From contig NZ_CP080544.1 in NCBI RefSeq assembly GCF_019551435.1, forward strand, positions 124,001 to 188,000: a stretch of 64,000 bases of DNA. Direction: 5' to 3'. This document shows, piece by piece, positions 1 through 10,184 of this stretch. This stretch comes from Lysobacter soyae (GTDB lineage: Bacteria > Pseudomonadota > Gammaproteobacteria > Xanthomonadales > Xanthomonadaceae). A program made the translations under genes and the position numbers. The number at the start of each line of letters is the position of its first letter. Positions within the stretch are counted from its first letter, which is position 1. The notes under the pieces are model-generated. The model made no database searches. It was not told the origin of the DNA and was given only the letters and a program-made list of their open reading frames with translations.

Positions 1-1032
1 GCGATCACGCGGATTGCGGGCAATGGCATGGGTCACGATGGCATTGAGATCGCCGCTCACTTGCGCGATGAGTTGGCCGATGGCGGTGCCACGTGCGCGC
101 GCCACCGAATCGCCGCCCATCTCGACCGCGCGCGGCAAGCGCTGCGGATTTTGTTCCAACGCCGTGAGTTGGGTCAGCAAACTGGTGCCCGAGGTCACGC
201 CGTAGGCATTGCGTCCGGCGAGCAAGTCATACAACAGCATGCCGAGCTGATAAATGTCCGACGCCGTGCCGACCGGCTCATTGTTCAACTGTTCGGGGGA
301 AGCGAATTCCGGCGTGAAGACACGATCGTGTGTTTTGGTGTGTTCGGCTTCGTCCTCGATCAACTTCGCCACACCGAAGTCGAGCAACTTCACATGCCCC
401 TTGTCATCAACCAACACGTTGCCGGGCTTCAAGTCACGGTGGATGATCAAGGATCGATGGGCTTCCGCGACCGCTCCAAGCACTTGCAAGAACAACACCA
501 CGCGCTTGCGGATATCGACCTTGCGCGCATCGCACCAATGATCGATGCGCTGGCCGTCGACCAATTCCATGGCGAACCACGGCGTGTCTCCTTCCAAGCC
601 GCCATCCACAAGGCTGGCAATATTTTCATGGCGCAATCGGGCCAGAATTTGCCGCTCACGCATGAAGCGTTGGCGCGCGGCCTGGGTATCCAAGCCGACT
701 CGAATGCGTTTCAGCGCGGCGATCTGAACATAGTCACCGGCGTTGCGCTCAACGCGATAGACCGCACCCATGCCGCCGTGCCCGACCACGTCGACGACTT
801 TCCAAGGACCGAATTGATCCGGCGTGTTGGGACTGCTGCGTGACAAGCCCAGCATTTCACGCAACTCGGCGCGGATTTCCGGTTCGTCAGCGCATTCCCG
901 CGCCAACGCGCTTTCACGGAGGCTTTCCGGCAAATCGCTCAGGACTTCAAACAAGGTCGACACACGTCGCCGACGTGTGAACGTGCCGCGATCGTCGTTG
1001 GACGGCGGACTTCCTCCCGGGCCGGATTGCAA
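1..1032 (-). CDS. Serine/threonine protein kinase, C-terminus cut by the window edge
   Basis: Hanks-type Ser/Thr kinase that phosphorylates protein substrates with ATP. Reading the minus strand, a glycine-rich loop VGHGGMGAVY lies near residues 83-92 with the ATP-binding Lys in ALKRI about 15 residues later. The catalytic loop HRDLKPGN is near residue 200 and the DFG of LLDFGVAK near 219. The SPEQ-type activation segment and the C-lobe follow, and the frame is still open at base 1, so any sensor or TPR tail lies outside. The first ~70 residues are a helical leader of the type common in xanthomonad kinases. No ATG is available. I chose a TTG at 1032 because GAGGGAG precedes it; the true start is uncertain. 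Confidence 0.85.
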   Translation of the reverse strand, partial: MQSGPGGSPPSNDDRGTFTRRRRVSTLFEVLSDLPESLRESALARECADEPEIRAELREMLGLSRSSPNTPDQFGPWKVVDVVGHGGMGAVYRVERNAGDYVQIAALKRIRVGLDTQAARQRFMRERQILARLRHENIASLVDGGLEGDTPWFAMELVDGQRIDHWCDARKVDIRKRVVLFLQVLGAVAEAHRSLIIHRDLKPGNVLVDDKGHVKLLDFGVAKLIEDEAEHTKTHDRVFTPEFASPEQLNNEPVGTASDIYQLGMLLYDLLAGRNAYGVTSGTSLLTQLTALEQNPQRLPRAVEMGGDSVARARGTAIGQLIAQVSGDLNAIVTHAIARNPRDR

Positions 1033-1093
1033 ACCAGTTTCTCCCTCAAACCGAAGAAAGAGTGTGCACCGCGCGCCCGCGTTGCGGCAAGCC

Positions 1094-4000
1094 TCATTTT
1101 TCCTTGCGCCAGTTCACCGACCCGCGGCTTTCGCGGTTGCTGGTTTCGATCTCGATATCAAAGCCGCGCGCGATCAAATAGCGCAGCATCAGCACCTGCC
1201 CGGTACCCAGCAATGACACGCCGTAGCTGACATAAACCTTGGGCGACAAATATTTGCCAAAGCCCAACACGCTGCCACCCAATGCGCGCGAATGCATGAC
1301 ACCGGCATCATCCAAGCCAATCCGGCTGCCCAACTGCGATGCCAACAAACTGCCCCCGGCGGTCAATGCCGCTGATGCAGCGCTCACTTGACGTTCCTCC
1401 TCGGTATCCAAGCCCGAGAGCGGGCGCCCCAGGGTCAGATAGGCCAGCGCGTCCGATTGACTGGTGGCCGGGTTGCTCCACACTTCCGCCTGCGGTTTGT
1501 TGGCACGTCCGGTGACCTTGATCCCCGCGGTGACATCACCGACATCGCGTTCCGCACTGACATCCAACAACGGGTTCGCCACCGGATCATTCGACCAGAC
1601 CAAGCGACCGCGGGTGATTTTCAAGTTTTGCCCATAGGCGCGATAGCGTCCGGCCACATTGAGCGTACCGGCGGCCAGGGTCTCTACGCCCGGATTCATC
1701 CGCACGCGCAGTTGCCCGCCCAAGGTGCCGGTCAACCCGAAGCCTTTCAAATTCACGTTGTCACCCAACACCAGCAGCAAGTTCATGTCCAAGGCAGTCT
1801 TCGCCGCGGCCTTCGGATCGACCGGATCCAACACCACCACATCACTCGATCGGGTCTTGCCGTTCGACAATCGCTCAAGCTCGATGCGCGCGTCGGGAAT
1901 GCCGACGCTACCGGTCACCTGCAGCGGTTGTCCCGCGCTGAATTTCACCAAGACGTCCGGATCCACCACCGCGTATAGATCGCGCGTGTCCGAGATCAAA
2001 ATATTCCTGCCGCGCACGTTGAGTTGCAGCGGCGTGTCTTGTCCACGCCAGCCCAGCGTGCCGTCAATCTTCAGCACGCCGTCGCCGCTCTTGATGCTGC
2101 CGGTGATGCGCGCATTGCCATCGGCTTGCGCGCCAAGTTGAAGGTTGCCCTCGCGCAACACAATGCCTAGCGCGGGCAGTTCGGCGCGGAAATCGGCCAA
2201 GCGCGCATTGCCGCCGATGGCCGGCGCGCCCAAGCGACCGCCGAACTGAATGCGTCCGCTCAAGTGGCCGGTGGGATCGACGATATCAGGCGACAACAAT
2301 TCCATCAGCGTCAGGTCGCGCGTATCGATATCCACAAAGCCCGACAACGGTGCGTTCATGTCATAGCCGGCGGCGAGGTTGGCGGCCAATTTGCCGTCGC
2401 CGTTGAAACCCGCACTCATCCGAGCTTGCCAACTGTTGCCGTCGAAGCTGCCGTCAACATCGAGATTGCTGAAATTGAACGCGGTCTTGCGGTTTTTCAG
2501 ATCGAGGTTGATGCCGGCCTGCGGTGAGGTAATGCGCGCGGTACCGCGGAAACCGTTACCCACCGGTCGCACGTCCGCCACCAAGGCGAACTCGCCATGG
2601 ATGTCCCAGGCGCTGCCGTCTTTTCGCCGCGGAATATACGGCATCAGCAAAGCGCTGGTGATGCCCTGCCCTTCCGCATGCACGCCGCGATTGGGCCAGT
2701 CGGCATTCACGCACAAGCGACCACCTTGCGTCGATGCAAAACAACTGGGCGTGATCTGCCAACGACTGCCGGACTGCGTGAATCTTGCCGCAGACTGCAA
2801 ACGCCAAGCAGCACCCTTGCTGGGTGCGAGCTCGAGTCGGCTCAACAGCCCCTGCCAATTCGTGCCGCGCTTTTGTGCGCTGCCGGCAAATTGCATCGTG
2901 CCTTGTGGTCCGCGTGCGTCGCCTTCCAACACCAAATCTTCCATCGCACCGGTGGCGTGGACGTTCAGGCTATCGAAGGCGAGGCCGGCGCGAATGCCTT
3001 TGCCGGTCACGCGCAAATCACCGCGTTGTCGACCCGACCACGGCAATCGCCCCACGGCGGTGAACGCATCGGCGCGATAACTGCCAAACGCCACACCGCG
3101 TCCGGTCAAATCCGCATCGATATCGGGGGCGCTGCGCGCGCCACCCAAATGGAGGCGCCCGCGAATATCACCTTTGGCGCCGGGCATCACATCATCGAGT
3201 GTGAGCGGCGACAAGGTGGCGTCCACATCCAAGTCTTGCGCCATGTGTCCGCGCGCCACGACAGCACTGCCGCCGAGCCGCAGGTCCACATCCCCTTTGG
3301 CAGTCAGGCTGTCTTTGGCCGTCGCCGGCATAGACAATTGGACGTTGCCGCGTCCGGACAGGGCACGACCGCGCAATTGACCGCCGAGATTCTTGGCGTC
3401 GACCGCCACATCCAATCCGCCGCGCGCATTACGCGAGCCGGTGCTGTGCACGTCCCCGCGAATCGCACCGCGCCAATCCGGCAGGAAGTAGCCCGGATCC
3501 AGGCCGGCCAACGTCGCTGTCGCATCCCACTTCAAGGCGGGGTTGAAATCCACTCGCCCGGTCGCGTCCATGCGCCCCTGCGGCATCACCACATTCAATG
3601 CTTGAATGCGCATGCCCTTGCGGTCACCGATGCCGTCGAGCTTGACGTCTGCGCGTTGTTTGCCGCGAAACAGCACCCCGCTGCCGATCGCCGACCAGGT
3701 ATCCAAGGTCCCGGCGATGCCAAGGTCGGCACTTGCACCAATGCGGTTCTCGCCTTCGCCATACCGCAGTCCGCGCGCGTTGACGGCAAACGATACGCGA
3801 CCCTTGTTATCGCCCTTGAAGTCACCGCTGCCGGTGGCGGTGATCCGACCGCCGAGCACGTCCACCACCAACGGTGCGAACGACAGGCGCTGCGCTTCCA
3901 GCGTCACTTTGGACGGCTGCACCACCAGACTGAAGTCGCCGCGTTGCAGGGTCGCATCAATGTCGGCCTTTCCGCCGGTGCCACGTGCGGACACATTGAA

Positions 4001-4999
4001 GGTCATTTGTTCGGACGTGCGGTTGAGCCCCTGCAACAAGGCCGGATCCAGACCCTGCGAGTTTGCCGACAGTCGCCACGTCGGATTCGCGCTATCGCCG
4101 CTCACGGTCAGCAACGCGCGTGTGGGCGCCGGCGCATTGCCCGACACCGCCACATTCAACTGATTGAGATTGCCCAGGGCACGCATGCCGATCGCCGGCC
4201 GCGTTGCGCCCAATGGCGCGGGCATCAACGCGCTGGCGGTGAAATCGGTGCGGTAGTTGTCGCGCGGTGCGTATTCGCCGTGGGCCGTGAAGCGCCCGCG
4301 ATCACTGTCCACCGTCACATCGGTGAGCTTCAAATAATCTTCCTGGGCGTCCAAGCCGCCACGCACCCGCGAGATATCAATCAGGGGCGCGCCGGCTTGA
4401 CTGACTTTCAAACCATCGATGACGACCTGATCTGCGCGAATGGACAGCGGCGGCTTGATCGACGGCAAGGATTCCGGCCAACGCGGCAATTCAAACGGTT
4501 TGGTTGAACGCGGAATATCCAAGGTCGCATCCGCCACACGCATCGCGTCCAAGCGCAGTCGACGGCCGAGCAAGGGCTGGATGGCGGGATCAATGACAAT
4601 CGTTCCGGCACTGAACGTCGTCGCCTGTGGTTGCGTGCATTTCGGATATTTGACCGGCTTGCCTTCCACATCCGGACAGCCGAGATAGGTCACGCGCACG
4701 CCATGCAATGTCATCGGTCCTGAAGCGGGGCCTTCCGCGGATTGCCAAGTGAACTCGGTGCCTGAAGGCAAGACCCATTTGATGCGATTCAACAAGAAGT
4801 CACGGCCGGCCAAGGTGGTCAACAGCCACCAGATCAGCGCGCCTAACAAAAGGATCAGGGCGAGTGTGCCGAACCCGCTGCGACGGGCGATTTTGACATT
4901 GCGCGCGCGCCGCAGGGCACGGAGCTCGGCGATCCGCGCTTCGCGCTGTTCGGGTGTCGCGTCTTCAGGCAGCGGGGGCAGCGCAGGTTTTCTTGCCAT
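1094..4999 (-). CDS. tamB: TamB, inner-membrane-anchored intermembrane translocation protein
   Basis: About 1301 residues. After a charged cytosolic leader, one membrane helix (about residues 43-65, LALILLLGALIWWLL) anchors the protein. It is followed by over 1000 residues of repetitive beta-strand sequence (GDLR, GRLH, GGQLRGR style) expected of the AsmA-like beta-taco groove, and by the conserved C-terminal DUF490 region near the end (DPVANPLLDVSAERD). TamB partners TamA in outer-membrane protein assembly and is implicated in phospholipid transport across the periplasm. Its ATG overlaps the tamA stop (TGATG), so the two are translationally coupled; a GTG one codon upstream is an alternative start. 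Length and neighbour make the call firm. Confidence 0.95.
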   Translation of the reverse strand: MARKPALPPLPEDATPEQREARIAELRALRRARNVKIARRSGFGTLALILLLGALIWWLLTTLAGRDFLLNRIKWVLPSGTEFTWQSAEGPASGPMTLHGVRVTYLGCPDVEGKPVKYPKCTQPQATTFSAGTIVIDPAIQPLLGRRLRLDAMRVADATLDIPRSTKPFELPRWPESLPSIKPPLSIRADQVVIDGLKVSQAGAPLIDISRVRGGLDAQEDYLKLTDVTVDSDRGRFTAHGEYAPRDNYRTDFTASALMPAPLGATRPAIGMRALGNLNQLNVAVSGNAPAPTRALLTVSGDSANPTWRLSANSQGLDPALLQGLNRTSEQMTFNVSARGTGGKADIDATLQRGDFSLVVQPSKVTLEAQRLSFAPLVVDVLGGRITATGSGDFKGDNKGRVSFAVNARGLRYGEGENRIGASADLGIAGTLDTWSAIGSGVLFRGKQRADVKLDGIGDRKGMRIQALNVVMPQGRMDATGRVDFNPALKWDATATLAGLDPGYFLPDWRGAIRGDVHSTGSRNARGGLDVAVDAKNLGGQLRGRALSGRGNVQLSMPATAKDSLTAKGDVDLRLGGSAVVARGHMAQDLDVDATLSPLTLDDVMPGAKGDIRGRLHLGGARSAPDIDADLTGRGVAFGSYRADAFTAVGRLPWSGRQRGDLRVTGKGIRAGLAFDSLNVHATGAMEDLVLEGDARGPQGTMQFAGSAQKRGTNWQGLLSRLELAPSKGAAWRLQSAARFTQSGSRWQITPSCFASTQGGRLCVNADWPNRGVHAEGQGITSALLMPYIPRRKDGSAWDIHGEFALVADVRPVGNGFRGTARITSPQAGINLDLKNRKTAFNFSNLDVDGSFDGNSWQARMSAGFNGDGKLAANLAAGYDMNAPLSGFVDIDTRDLTLMELLSPDIVDPTGHLSGRIQFGGRLGAPAIGGNARLADFRAELPALGIVLREGNLQLGAQADGNARITGSIKSGDGVLKIDGTLGWRGQDTPLQLNVRGRNILISDTRDLYAVVDPDVLVKFSAGQPLQVTGSVGIPDARIELERLSNGKTRSSDVVVLDPVDPKAAAKTALDMNLLLVLGDNVNLKGFGLTGTLGGQLRVRMNPGVETLAAGTLNVAGRYRAYGQNLKITRGRLVWSNDPVANPLLDVSAERDVGDVTAGIKVTGRANKPQAEVWSNPATSQSDALAYLTLGRPLSGLDTEEERQVSAASAALTAGGSLLASQLGSRIGLDDAGVMHSRALGGSVLGFGKYLSPKVYVSYGVSLLGTGQVLMLRYLIARGFDIEIETSNRESRGSVNWRKEK

Positions 5000-6780
5000 C
5001 ACAGATCAGCGCCGATATTGAAGTGCAGGGTGAAAGCGGAATCGGGCGTGTTCAACCCGCGCGCGATATCGATGCGCACCGGCCCCACCGGCGAACGCCA
5101 GCGCACACCGACGCCCACACCGGTATGCCAATCCGGCGTCTTGCCGTTGAAGGCACTGCCGGAGTCCACAAAAGCCGCCACACCCCACTGCGGACGGAAA
5201 TAGTGCTCGTATTCAACGCTTGTCGTGAACAAGTTGTCGGCACCCAAGGCATAGCGCTTCTTGCCGGTGGCGTCGATCAAACGCGGCCCGACCTCACGCC
5301 AGTTGTAACCGCGAATGCTGCGATCTCCGCCGGCATAGAAGCGCAAGGACGGCGGAATCACTGCGGTGTCGGCATGGAAACTCCGACCCAATTCACCCCG
5401 CACAATCAAACGGTCGCTGTCACCGATGCCTTTGAACCACTGGCCGCGCATTTGCAATTGCCCGAACGCGCCTTGTCCGCGAACCGCGCCGCCGCGTGCC
5501 GTGAGCCCGACGCCCCAACCACGACGCGGATACAAGCGGTCATCGACATTCACGTAATCCACGCGAATCTGCGGGTAGTACAAACTGGCGTATTCGTAGA
5601 CCTTACCGGGAGCGGCATCGTCCAAAAGGGAGTAACTCCAACGCTCGCGCAGGAAGTGAAGCGAAGCGGTGGCGGTCAGGTTGCGATTGATTTCACCGCT
5701 TCGGCTGAAGACGGCTTCGACGCGGCGCGAATCGATGTAATCGGTTTGCTCGTCGGAGTACTGCGCGCCGATGGTGTACCAGCCATCCAACCACTTGAAG
5801 GCCGGAATGCGGTATTGCAGTGTCGCCGTCTTGCGGCGCTTGCCGTAATCGATGTAAGCGGCTGCCTTGTGTCCGCGCTTGTTCAAATACCGGCGTTCGA
5901 CCCCGGCGTTGAAACCCGGTCCGTCGAGGGTGCCGTAGCTCACACCCAGGGTGTAAATGCTGCGCTTGGCGGGCTTCAACTTCACAGTCACCGGCACTTC
6001 GCGGTCGCCGACGGCTTGATCCGGGTGGGGTTCGATGTCGATCGTGCTGAAGTAATCGAGCATGGTGAGTGAGCGGCGCAGGCGATCGATACGCCCTTGG
6101 TGGTAGTACTCGCCCTGGTTCCAATAGATCAGTTTTTCCAAGATGCGCGGATAGATGATTTCTTCCGGCGTCTGCTCGAAGGTGACCGGTCCCATGTTGT
6201 AGCGATCGCCACTGTTCCAACGTAGATCGATGTCGGCGGCATTTTGTGCGCGGGTCACTTCCACCCGATGGGCTTCAAATGCGGCGTCGAAATAGCCGCG
6301 CTCGGCCAATCGCCGGGTGATGAAGGCCTTGCTGCCCTCATACACTTCGTGGTCCATCACTTCACCTTTGCGCGGCTCGAAGTTCTCCAACTCTTCGCGC
6401 AAATAACGATCGTCACTGCCATCGCCGCTGATGGCCAGATTGACCCCGCGGATGCGGACCGGCTCGCCTTTGTCCACTTCGATGATCACGGCCAAGGCGT
6501 TGCGATCACCGGAGGTGGTGACCTTGATGACCGGGTTGTAGTAACCGAACGGCTCCAATGCCTCGCGCGTTTCCGCTTCGGCAACTTCGACCAGATAGTC
6601 CAAGCGACGATCGGAAATGTCTTTGTCACGCGCGTCTTCCAGCGACAGAACTTCGCGCACATTGGCGGTCATCTCGTCGTCGAGGCCGTGGATCTCAATC
6701 CGGTTGATCTCCGCGGCCGACAACGCGGTCGAGCCGAGGATCAGGCAAAGCGCTACAAGGTGTGGGAAGCGAACACGCAT
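4999..6780 (-). CDS. tamA: TamA, Omp85-family outer-membrane assembly factor
   Basis: 593 residues from the ATG at 6780, chosen because it gives a clean signal peptide (MRVRFPHLVALCLILGS, cleavage near TALSA-AE). About residues 25-260 form three POTRA-like repeats (for example GEPVRIRGVNL). The C-terminal half is a 16-strand BamA/TamA-type barrel with the loop-6 motif RGY in GDRSIRGYNWREVGPR and terminal strands ending FHFNIGADL. TamA is the outer-membrane half of the translocation and assembly module; TamB is encoded immediately downstream with overlapping stop and start codons. A start six codons upstream is possible but would spoil the signal peptide. Confidence 0.95.
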   Translation of the reverse strand: MRVRFPHLVALCLILGSTALSAAEINRIEIHGLDDEMTANVREVLSLEDARDKDISDRRLDYLVEVAEAETREALEPFGYYNPVIKVTTSGDRNALAVIIEVDKGEPVRIRGVNLAISGDGSDDRYLREELENFEPRKGEVMDHEVYEGSKAFITRRLAERGYFDAAFEAHRVEVTRAQNAADIDLRWNSGDRYNMGPVTFEQTPEEIIYPRILEKLIYWNQGEYYHQGRIDRLRRSLTMLDYFSTIDIEPHPDQAVGDREVPVTVKLKPAKRSIYTLGVSYGTLDGPGFNAGVERRYLNKRGHKAAAYIDYGKRRKTATLQYRIPAFKWLDGWYTIGAQYSDEQTDYIDSRRVEAVFSRSGEINRNLTATASLHFLRERWSYSLLDDAAPGKVYEYASLYYPQIRVDYVNVDDRLYPRRGWGVGLTARGGAVRGQGAFGQLQMRGQWFKGIGDSDRLIVRGELGRSFHADTAVIPPSLRFYAGGDRSIRGYNWREVGPRLIDATGKKRYALGADNLFTTSVEYEHYFRPQWGVAAFVDSGSAFNGKTPDWHTGVGVGVRWRSPVGPVRIDIARGLNTPDSAFTLHFNIGADL

Positions 6781-6835
6781 GGTCGACAGAATAACCACTC
6801 GCGCTTGAACGCTTCCTCGCTTTTTCTTGACGCGC

Positions 6836-7606
6836 TCAGCTTCGCATGCCGGTGCCGCGCTTCATCAACCACAACGCAATGCTGGCAAGCACGACAACGA
6901 AGGCCAACATCAATGCGAATGACGTCCACAAGGGCACATCGCTGACGCCCAACAGGCCGTAGCGGAACGCATTCACCATGTAGAAAATCGGATTCAAATG
7001 GGTCAGGGTTTGCGCCCATTCCGGCAACAGCTTGACCGAATAGAACACGCCGCCGAGGTAAGTCAGCGGGGTCAGGATGAAGGTCGGGACGATGGCGACG
7101 TCATCAAACTTCTTCGCGAATACCGCGTTGATGAATCCGGCCAAAGAGAAGATGACCGCGCCGAGGAAGACCGAGGCCAAGGTGATGAAGGGATGCGGCA
7201 CGTGCAAGCGCGTGAACAACAGCGCGATGCACATGACAATCGCGCCCACCATCAGACCGCGCAACAAAGCGCCGGCGATATACCCGCCCAGGATCACCCA
7301 ATTGGGCATCGGACTGACTTGCAACTCTTCGATGTAACGGCCGAACTTCGCGCCGAAGAAACTCGAACTGATGTTGCCGTAACTGTTTTGGATGACGCTC
7401 ATCATCACCAGACCCGGCACGATGAAGGCCATGTAGTTCACGCCGTCCATCTGACCGATCTGACGGCCGATCAAGCCGCCGAAGATCAGGAAGTACAAGG
7501 TCATGGTGATCGCCGGCGGAACCAATGTCTGGCTCCAGATCCGCAGGATGCGGCTGACTTCGCGACGGGCGATGGTGCCCAATGCGACTAGATTCGGATG
7601 GCTCAT
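6836..7606 (-). CDS. ABC-2 type transport permease (YadH-like)
   Basis: 256 residues with about six hydrophobic helices and the ABC-2 permease signature region around QVSPMPNWVILGGYIAG and FILTPLTYLGGVFYSV. It matches the YadH/NodJ class, which exports an unidentified substrate together with a YadG-type ATPase. Its start ATG overlaps the stop of the upstream ATPase gene by four bases, so the two form one operon. The tamA start is only 55 bases downstream on the same strand, so tamAB may be read from the same transcript. The substrate cannot be inferred from sequence. Confidence 0.92.
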   Translation of the reverse strand: MSHPNLVALGTIARREVSRILRIWSQTLVPPAITMTLYFLIFGGLIGRQIGQMDGVNYMAFIVPGLVMMSVIQNSYGNISSSFFGAKFGRYIEELQVSPMPNWVILGGYIAGALLRGLMVGAIVMCIALLFTRLHVPHPFITLASVFLGAVIFSLAGFINAVFAKKFDDVAIVPTFILTPLTYLGGVFYSVKLLPEWAQTLTHLNPIFYMVNAFRYGLLGVSDVPLWTSFALMLAFVVVLASIALWLMKRGTGMRS

Positions 7607-8556
7607 GCCTTGTCCTCCACCGGGGCCGTCAGTCGCACGAACAACTCCTCCAATCGATTCGACTTCGTGCGCATCGAGCGCACCCGGATGCCGGCTGACT
7701 CGAGCGCCATGAACACACTGTTCAAATCTTTGTTGCGCGGCATGTCCACTTCCAAGGTGTGGTGGTCGGTGGCGACCATCTCGACCTCATCCACGTGCGG
7801 CAGCTGCGCCGGCAAACTGCCTTCGATGTCGAGCACGAAGCCCTCCACGTCCAGTTGCGCCAACATCGAGCGCATCGGACCTTCCGCCACGATGCGGCCG
7901 TGATTGATGATGGCCAGATTGCGGCAGAGGCTTTCCGCTTCTTCCAAATAATGGGTGGTGAGGATGATGGTGGTGCCGGCCGCGTTGATCTCACGCAGGG
8001 TTTGCCACATGCCACGTCGGATTTCGATATCGACGCCCGCCGACGGTTCATCGAGGATCAGCAACTTCGGCTCAGTCATCATCGCGCGCGCAATCATCAG
8101 ACGGCGCTTCATGCCGCCAGATAGCGTGCGACTCATCATGTCGGCCTTGTTCGACAACTGCGCGGCCGCCAATTGTTTCTCGGCGCGCACAGCGGCTTCC
8201 GCCCTGGGGATGCCGTAGAAGCCGGCGTAGTTCATCAGGATGTCGCGCGGCTTTTCGAACATGTTGAAGTTCAGCTCTTGCGGCACCAGGCCCAGCAAGC
8301 GCATGGCTTGGCTACGGTCGGTTTCCAGATCGACGCCGAAGATGTTGACGCTGCCCGAGGTCTTGTTCACCAGCGAGCTGATGATGCCGAGCGTGGTCGA
8401 CTTGCCGGCACCGTTCGGGCCCAGCAGGGCGTAGAAATCCCCCGGCTGTACCACCAAATCAATGCCCTTGAGCGCCTCGACACCGTTGTCGTAAGTCTTG
8501 CGCAGACCGTGGATCTCTAGCGCGGGCGTGCCCTGCGCCGATGTTGCTGAAGTCAT
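7603..8556 (-). CDS. ABC transporter ATP-binding protein (YadG-like)
   Basis: 317 residues from the ATG at 8556. Walker A GPNGAGKST is at residues 46-54, the ABC signature LSGGM at 146-150, Walker B LLILDEP at 166-172, then the switch His in TTHYLEEAE. A C-terminal extension of about 80 residues follows, typical of export-type ATPases paired with ABC-2 permeases. The frame is open about 115 codons further upstream, but that stretch overlaps the divergent fpr gene and shows no recognisable domain, so I exclude it. It is cotranscribed with the permease through an ATGA overlap. Confidence 0.93.
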   Translation of the reverse strand: MTSATSAQGTPALEIHGLRKTYDNGVEALKGIDLVVQPGDFYALLGPNGAGKSTTLGIISSLVNKTSGSVNIFGVDLETDRSQAMRLLGLVPQELNFNMFEKPRDILMNYAGFYGIPRAEAAVRAEKQLAAAQLSNKADMMSRTLSGGMKRRLMIARAMMTEPKLLILDEPSAGVDIEIRRGMWQTLREINAAGTTIILTTHYLEEAESLCRNLAIINHGRIVAEGPMRSMLAQLDVEGFVLDIEGSLPAQLPHVDEVEMVATDHHTLEVDMPRNKDLNSVFMALESAGIRVRSMRTKSNRLEELFVRLTAPVEDKA

Positions 8557-8634
8557 TTGAACCCAAGCCGATGACACGAACCATTTAGTATATGGGGTGT
8601 TCCCGTTTCCCGAGGCTTCGCGCCCGCTTATTCC

Positions 8635-9402
8635 GTGGTGGATTTCTTTCCTATTCGTTTGGTTGCGCGTGAGATGGCCGCGCCGTCCGTCCTGCATCTG
8701 CGGTTTGTCCGCGACGACGGCAAGGCCTTGGACTACACGCCCGGCCAATTCATCCAAATCCATTTTCCGTTGGCGGACGGCAGCACCGCGCGCCGTAGCT
8801 ACTCCTGCGCCACGCGCCACGACCACGTTATTGCCTGTGGCGAAGCGGTGGAGTTCGTTGCCAGTTGCATTCCCGGTGGTGCGGCAACCGCTTTGTTCCA
8901 AGGCATGGCCATTGGTGACACCTTGAACGCCAGCGGACCGCTGGGTTTGTTCAGCCTGAAGCCCGGCGACGCCAATGCACGCTATTTGTTGATCGCCACC
9001 GGCACCGGTGTCGCCAGCTACCGCTCAATGCTGCCCGATCTTGAGCGTTTGATGCGCGAGCGCAAGGTCAAAGTCGTGGTAGTGCACGGCGTGCGCACGC
9101 CCGACGACCTGCTGTTCGCCGACGAGTTCAACGACACGGCGCGGCGCTTCCCGGAATTGTTTGAATATCGCATCGCGTTCTCACGCGCATCGTTCGAAGC
9201 CGGCGATTCGCGCGCCACGCCGGCGATCGCGCAATCGGGTTACGTGCAAAGCGTGCTGCCGGCACTCAAGCCGGTGCCGGGCGAAGACATTGCCTATATC
9301 TGCGGCAACCCGGTCATGGTGGATGCAGTGGTCGAATTGCTGAAAGCGGATGCCCTTCCGATGAAGGACATCCGCCGCGAAAAATACATCAGTCTCAAAT
9401 AA
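8635..9402 (+). CDS. fpr: Ferredoxin--NADP(+) reductase
   Basis: 255-residue flavoprotein moving electrons between NADP(H) and ferredoxin or flavodoxin. The FAD-binding signature RRSYS is at residues 53-57, the NADP-binding turn LIATGTGVAS near 119-128, and the late motif YICGNPVMVD near 220-229. The end KYISLK is close to the usual terminus of bacterial Fpr. The start is a GTG at 8635; the next in-frame ATG (MAAPS) would remove the first FAD-domain strand. It is divergent from the YadG-like gene across 78 bases, which must contain both promoters. Stop codons of fpr and the convergent lipoprotein gene are only four bases apart. Confidence 0.93.
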   Translation: MVDFFPIRLVAREMAAPSVLHLRFVRDDGKALDYTPGQFIQIHFPLADGSTARRSYSCATRHDHVIACGEAVEFVASCIPGGAATALFQGMAIGDTLNASGPLGLFSLKPGDANARYLLIATGTGVASYRSMLPDLERLMRERKVKVVVVHGVRTPDDLLFADEFNDTARRFPELFEYRIAFSRASFEAGDSRATPAIAQSGYVQSVLPALKPVPGEDIAYICGNPVMVDAVVELLKADALPMKDIRREKYISLK

Positions 9403-9406
9403 TCGC

Positions 9407-10102
9407 TTACTTGGCTTCCGCCACCGGCAACGGCCCTTCGGCGACCATCATCGACGCGTTGTTGCTTTCATCGAGGAAGGTCACCACCCAAATGGCCTTG
9501 TCGGCGCGGCGAATCAGATAGGTGTCGGTACCTTCGCTGTAATACCGGTAGGCGTCATCAATCTTGTCGAATTCTTTCAGGAAGGACTTGAGTTCTTCCT
9601 CATGCGCGTTGGCAAAGGACTCGTCGAAGATCTTGTTGCTGACGCGCTTACCGCCCAAGGCTTCGACAGATTGCGCGATGCCCTTGCCCAGCTCGAATTT
9701 CGAATAGGTTTTGCCATCGTTGGTGTAGAACTTCGTTTCGAAGGTTTTGCCCTCGACCCATACCAGCGCATCACCGGTCCACACCGGCACGCGCGCCAAG
9801 TCTTTGGTGTCTTCTCCGAGCTTGTCGGTATCGAAGCGATAGCCTGCCGGCAATTGCACGTAGGGCCATTCGCCCAGCGGCTTTTCGGAGACCGGGTAGC
9901 TGTTGATATCAAACGTTGCAGCGCTTGCCGTCGGCGTCGGCGCAGCCGGAGCCGCGTTCGCATCAGCGCTCGCCGCCGGGGCGGTTTGTGTTGCGGCTTC
10001 CGAAGCGGGCGGCGCGGCGTCTGCGGCGGCGTCCTTCTTCTTGCAGCCAACCATCACGAGTGCCGCCACGGAAACGGCCAACAAAGAACGCTTCAACATC
10101 AT
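9407..10102 (-). CDS. Putative lipoprotein of unknown function
   Basis: 231 residues from the ATG at 10102, which directly gives a lipoprotein signal (MMLKRSLLAVSVAALVMVGC, lipobox LVMVGC). The mature protein opens with a low-complexity Ala/Pro/Thr linker of about 60 residues. A compact domain follows (YPVSEKPLGEWPYVQLPAGY onward) with alternating charged and aromatic residues. The pattern resembles OmpA-associated lipoproteins whose folded domain sits behind a flexible tether, but no OmpA peptidoglycan-binding motif is visible. I do not recognise the domain. The gene stands alone between fpr (convergent) and prpF (same strand, 82 bases away). Confidence 0.75.
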   Translation of the reverse strand: MMLKRSLLAVSVAALVMVGCKKKDAAADAAPPASEAATQTAPAASADANAAPAAPTPTASAATFDINSYPVSEKPLGEWPYVQLPAGYRFDTDKLGEDTKDLARVPVWTGDALVWVEGKTFETKFYTNDGKTYSKFELGKGIAQSVEALGGKRVSNKIFDESFANAHEEELKSFLKEFDKIDDAYRYYSEGTDTYLIRRADKAIWVVTFLDESNNASMMVAEGPLPVAEAK

Positions 10103-10184
10103 CCGGTGTCTTCCTGATTGGGGGAAAGCCCGAATTTTAGCCACGAAATGTGAAATTCGTCACCGAATGGTGCGTAACGAACGC

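Noticed and set aside
2597-4507. 636-residue plus-strand frame inside tamB
   Set aside because: Antisense shadow of the beta-repeat region of TamB; no signal peptide, RBS or recognisable domain.
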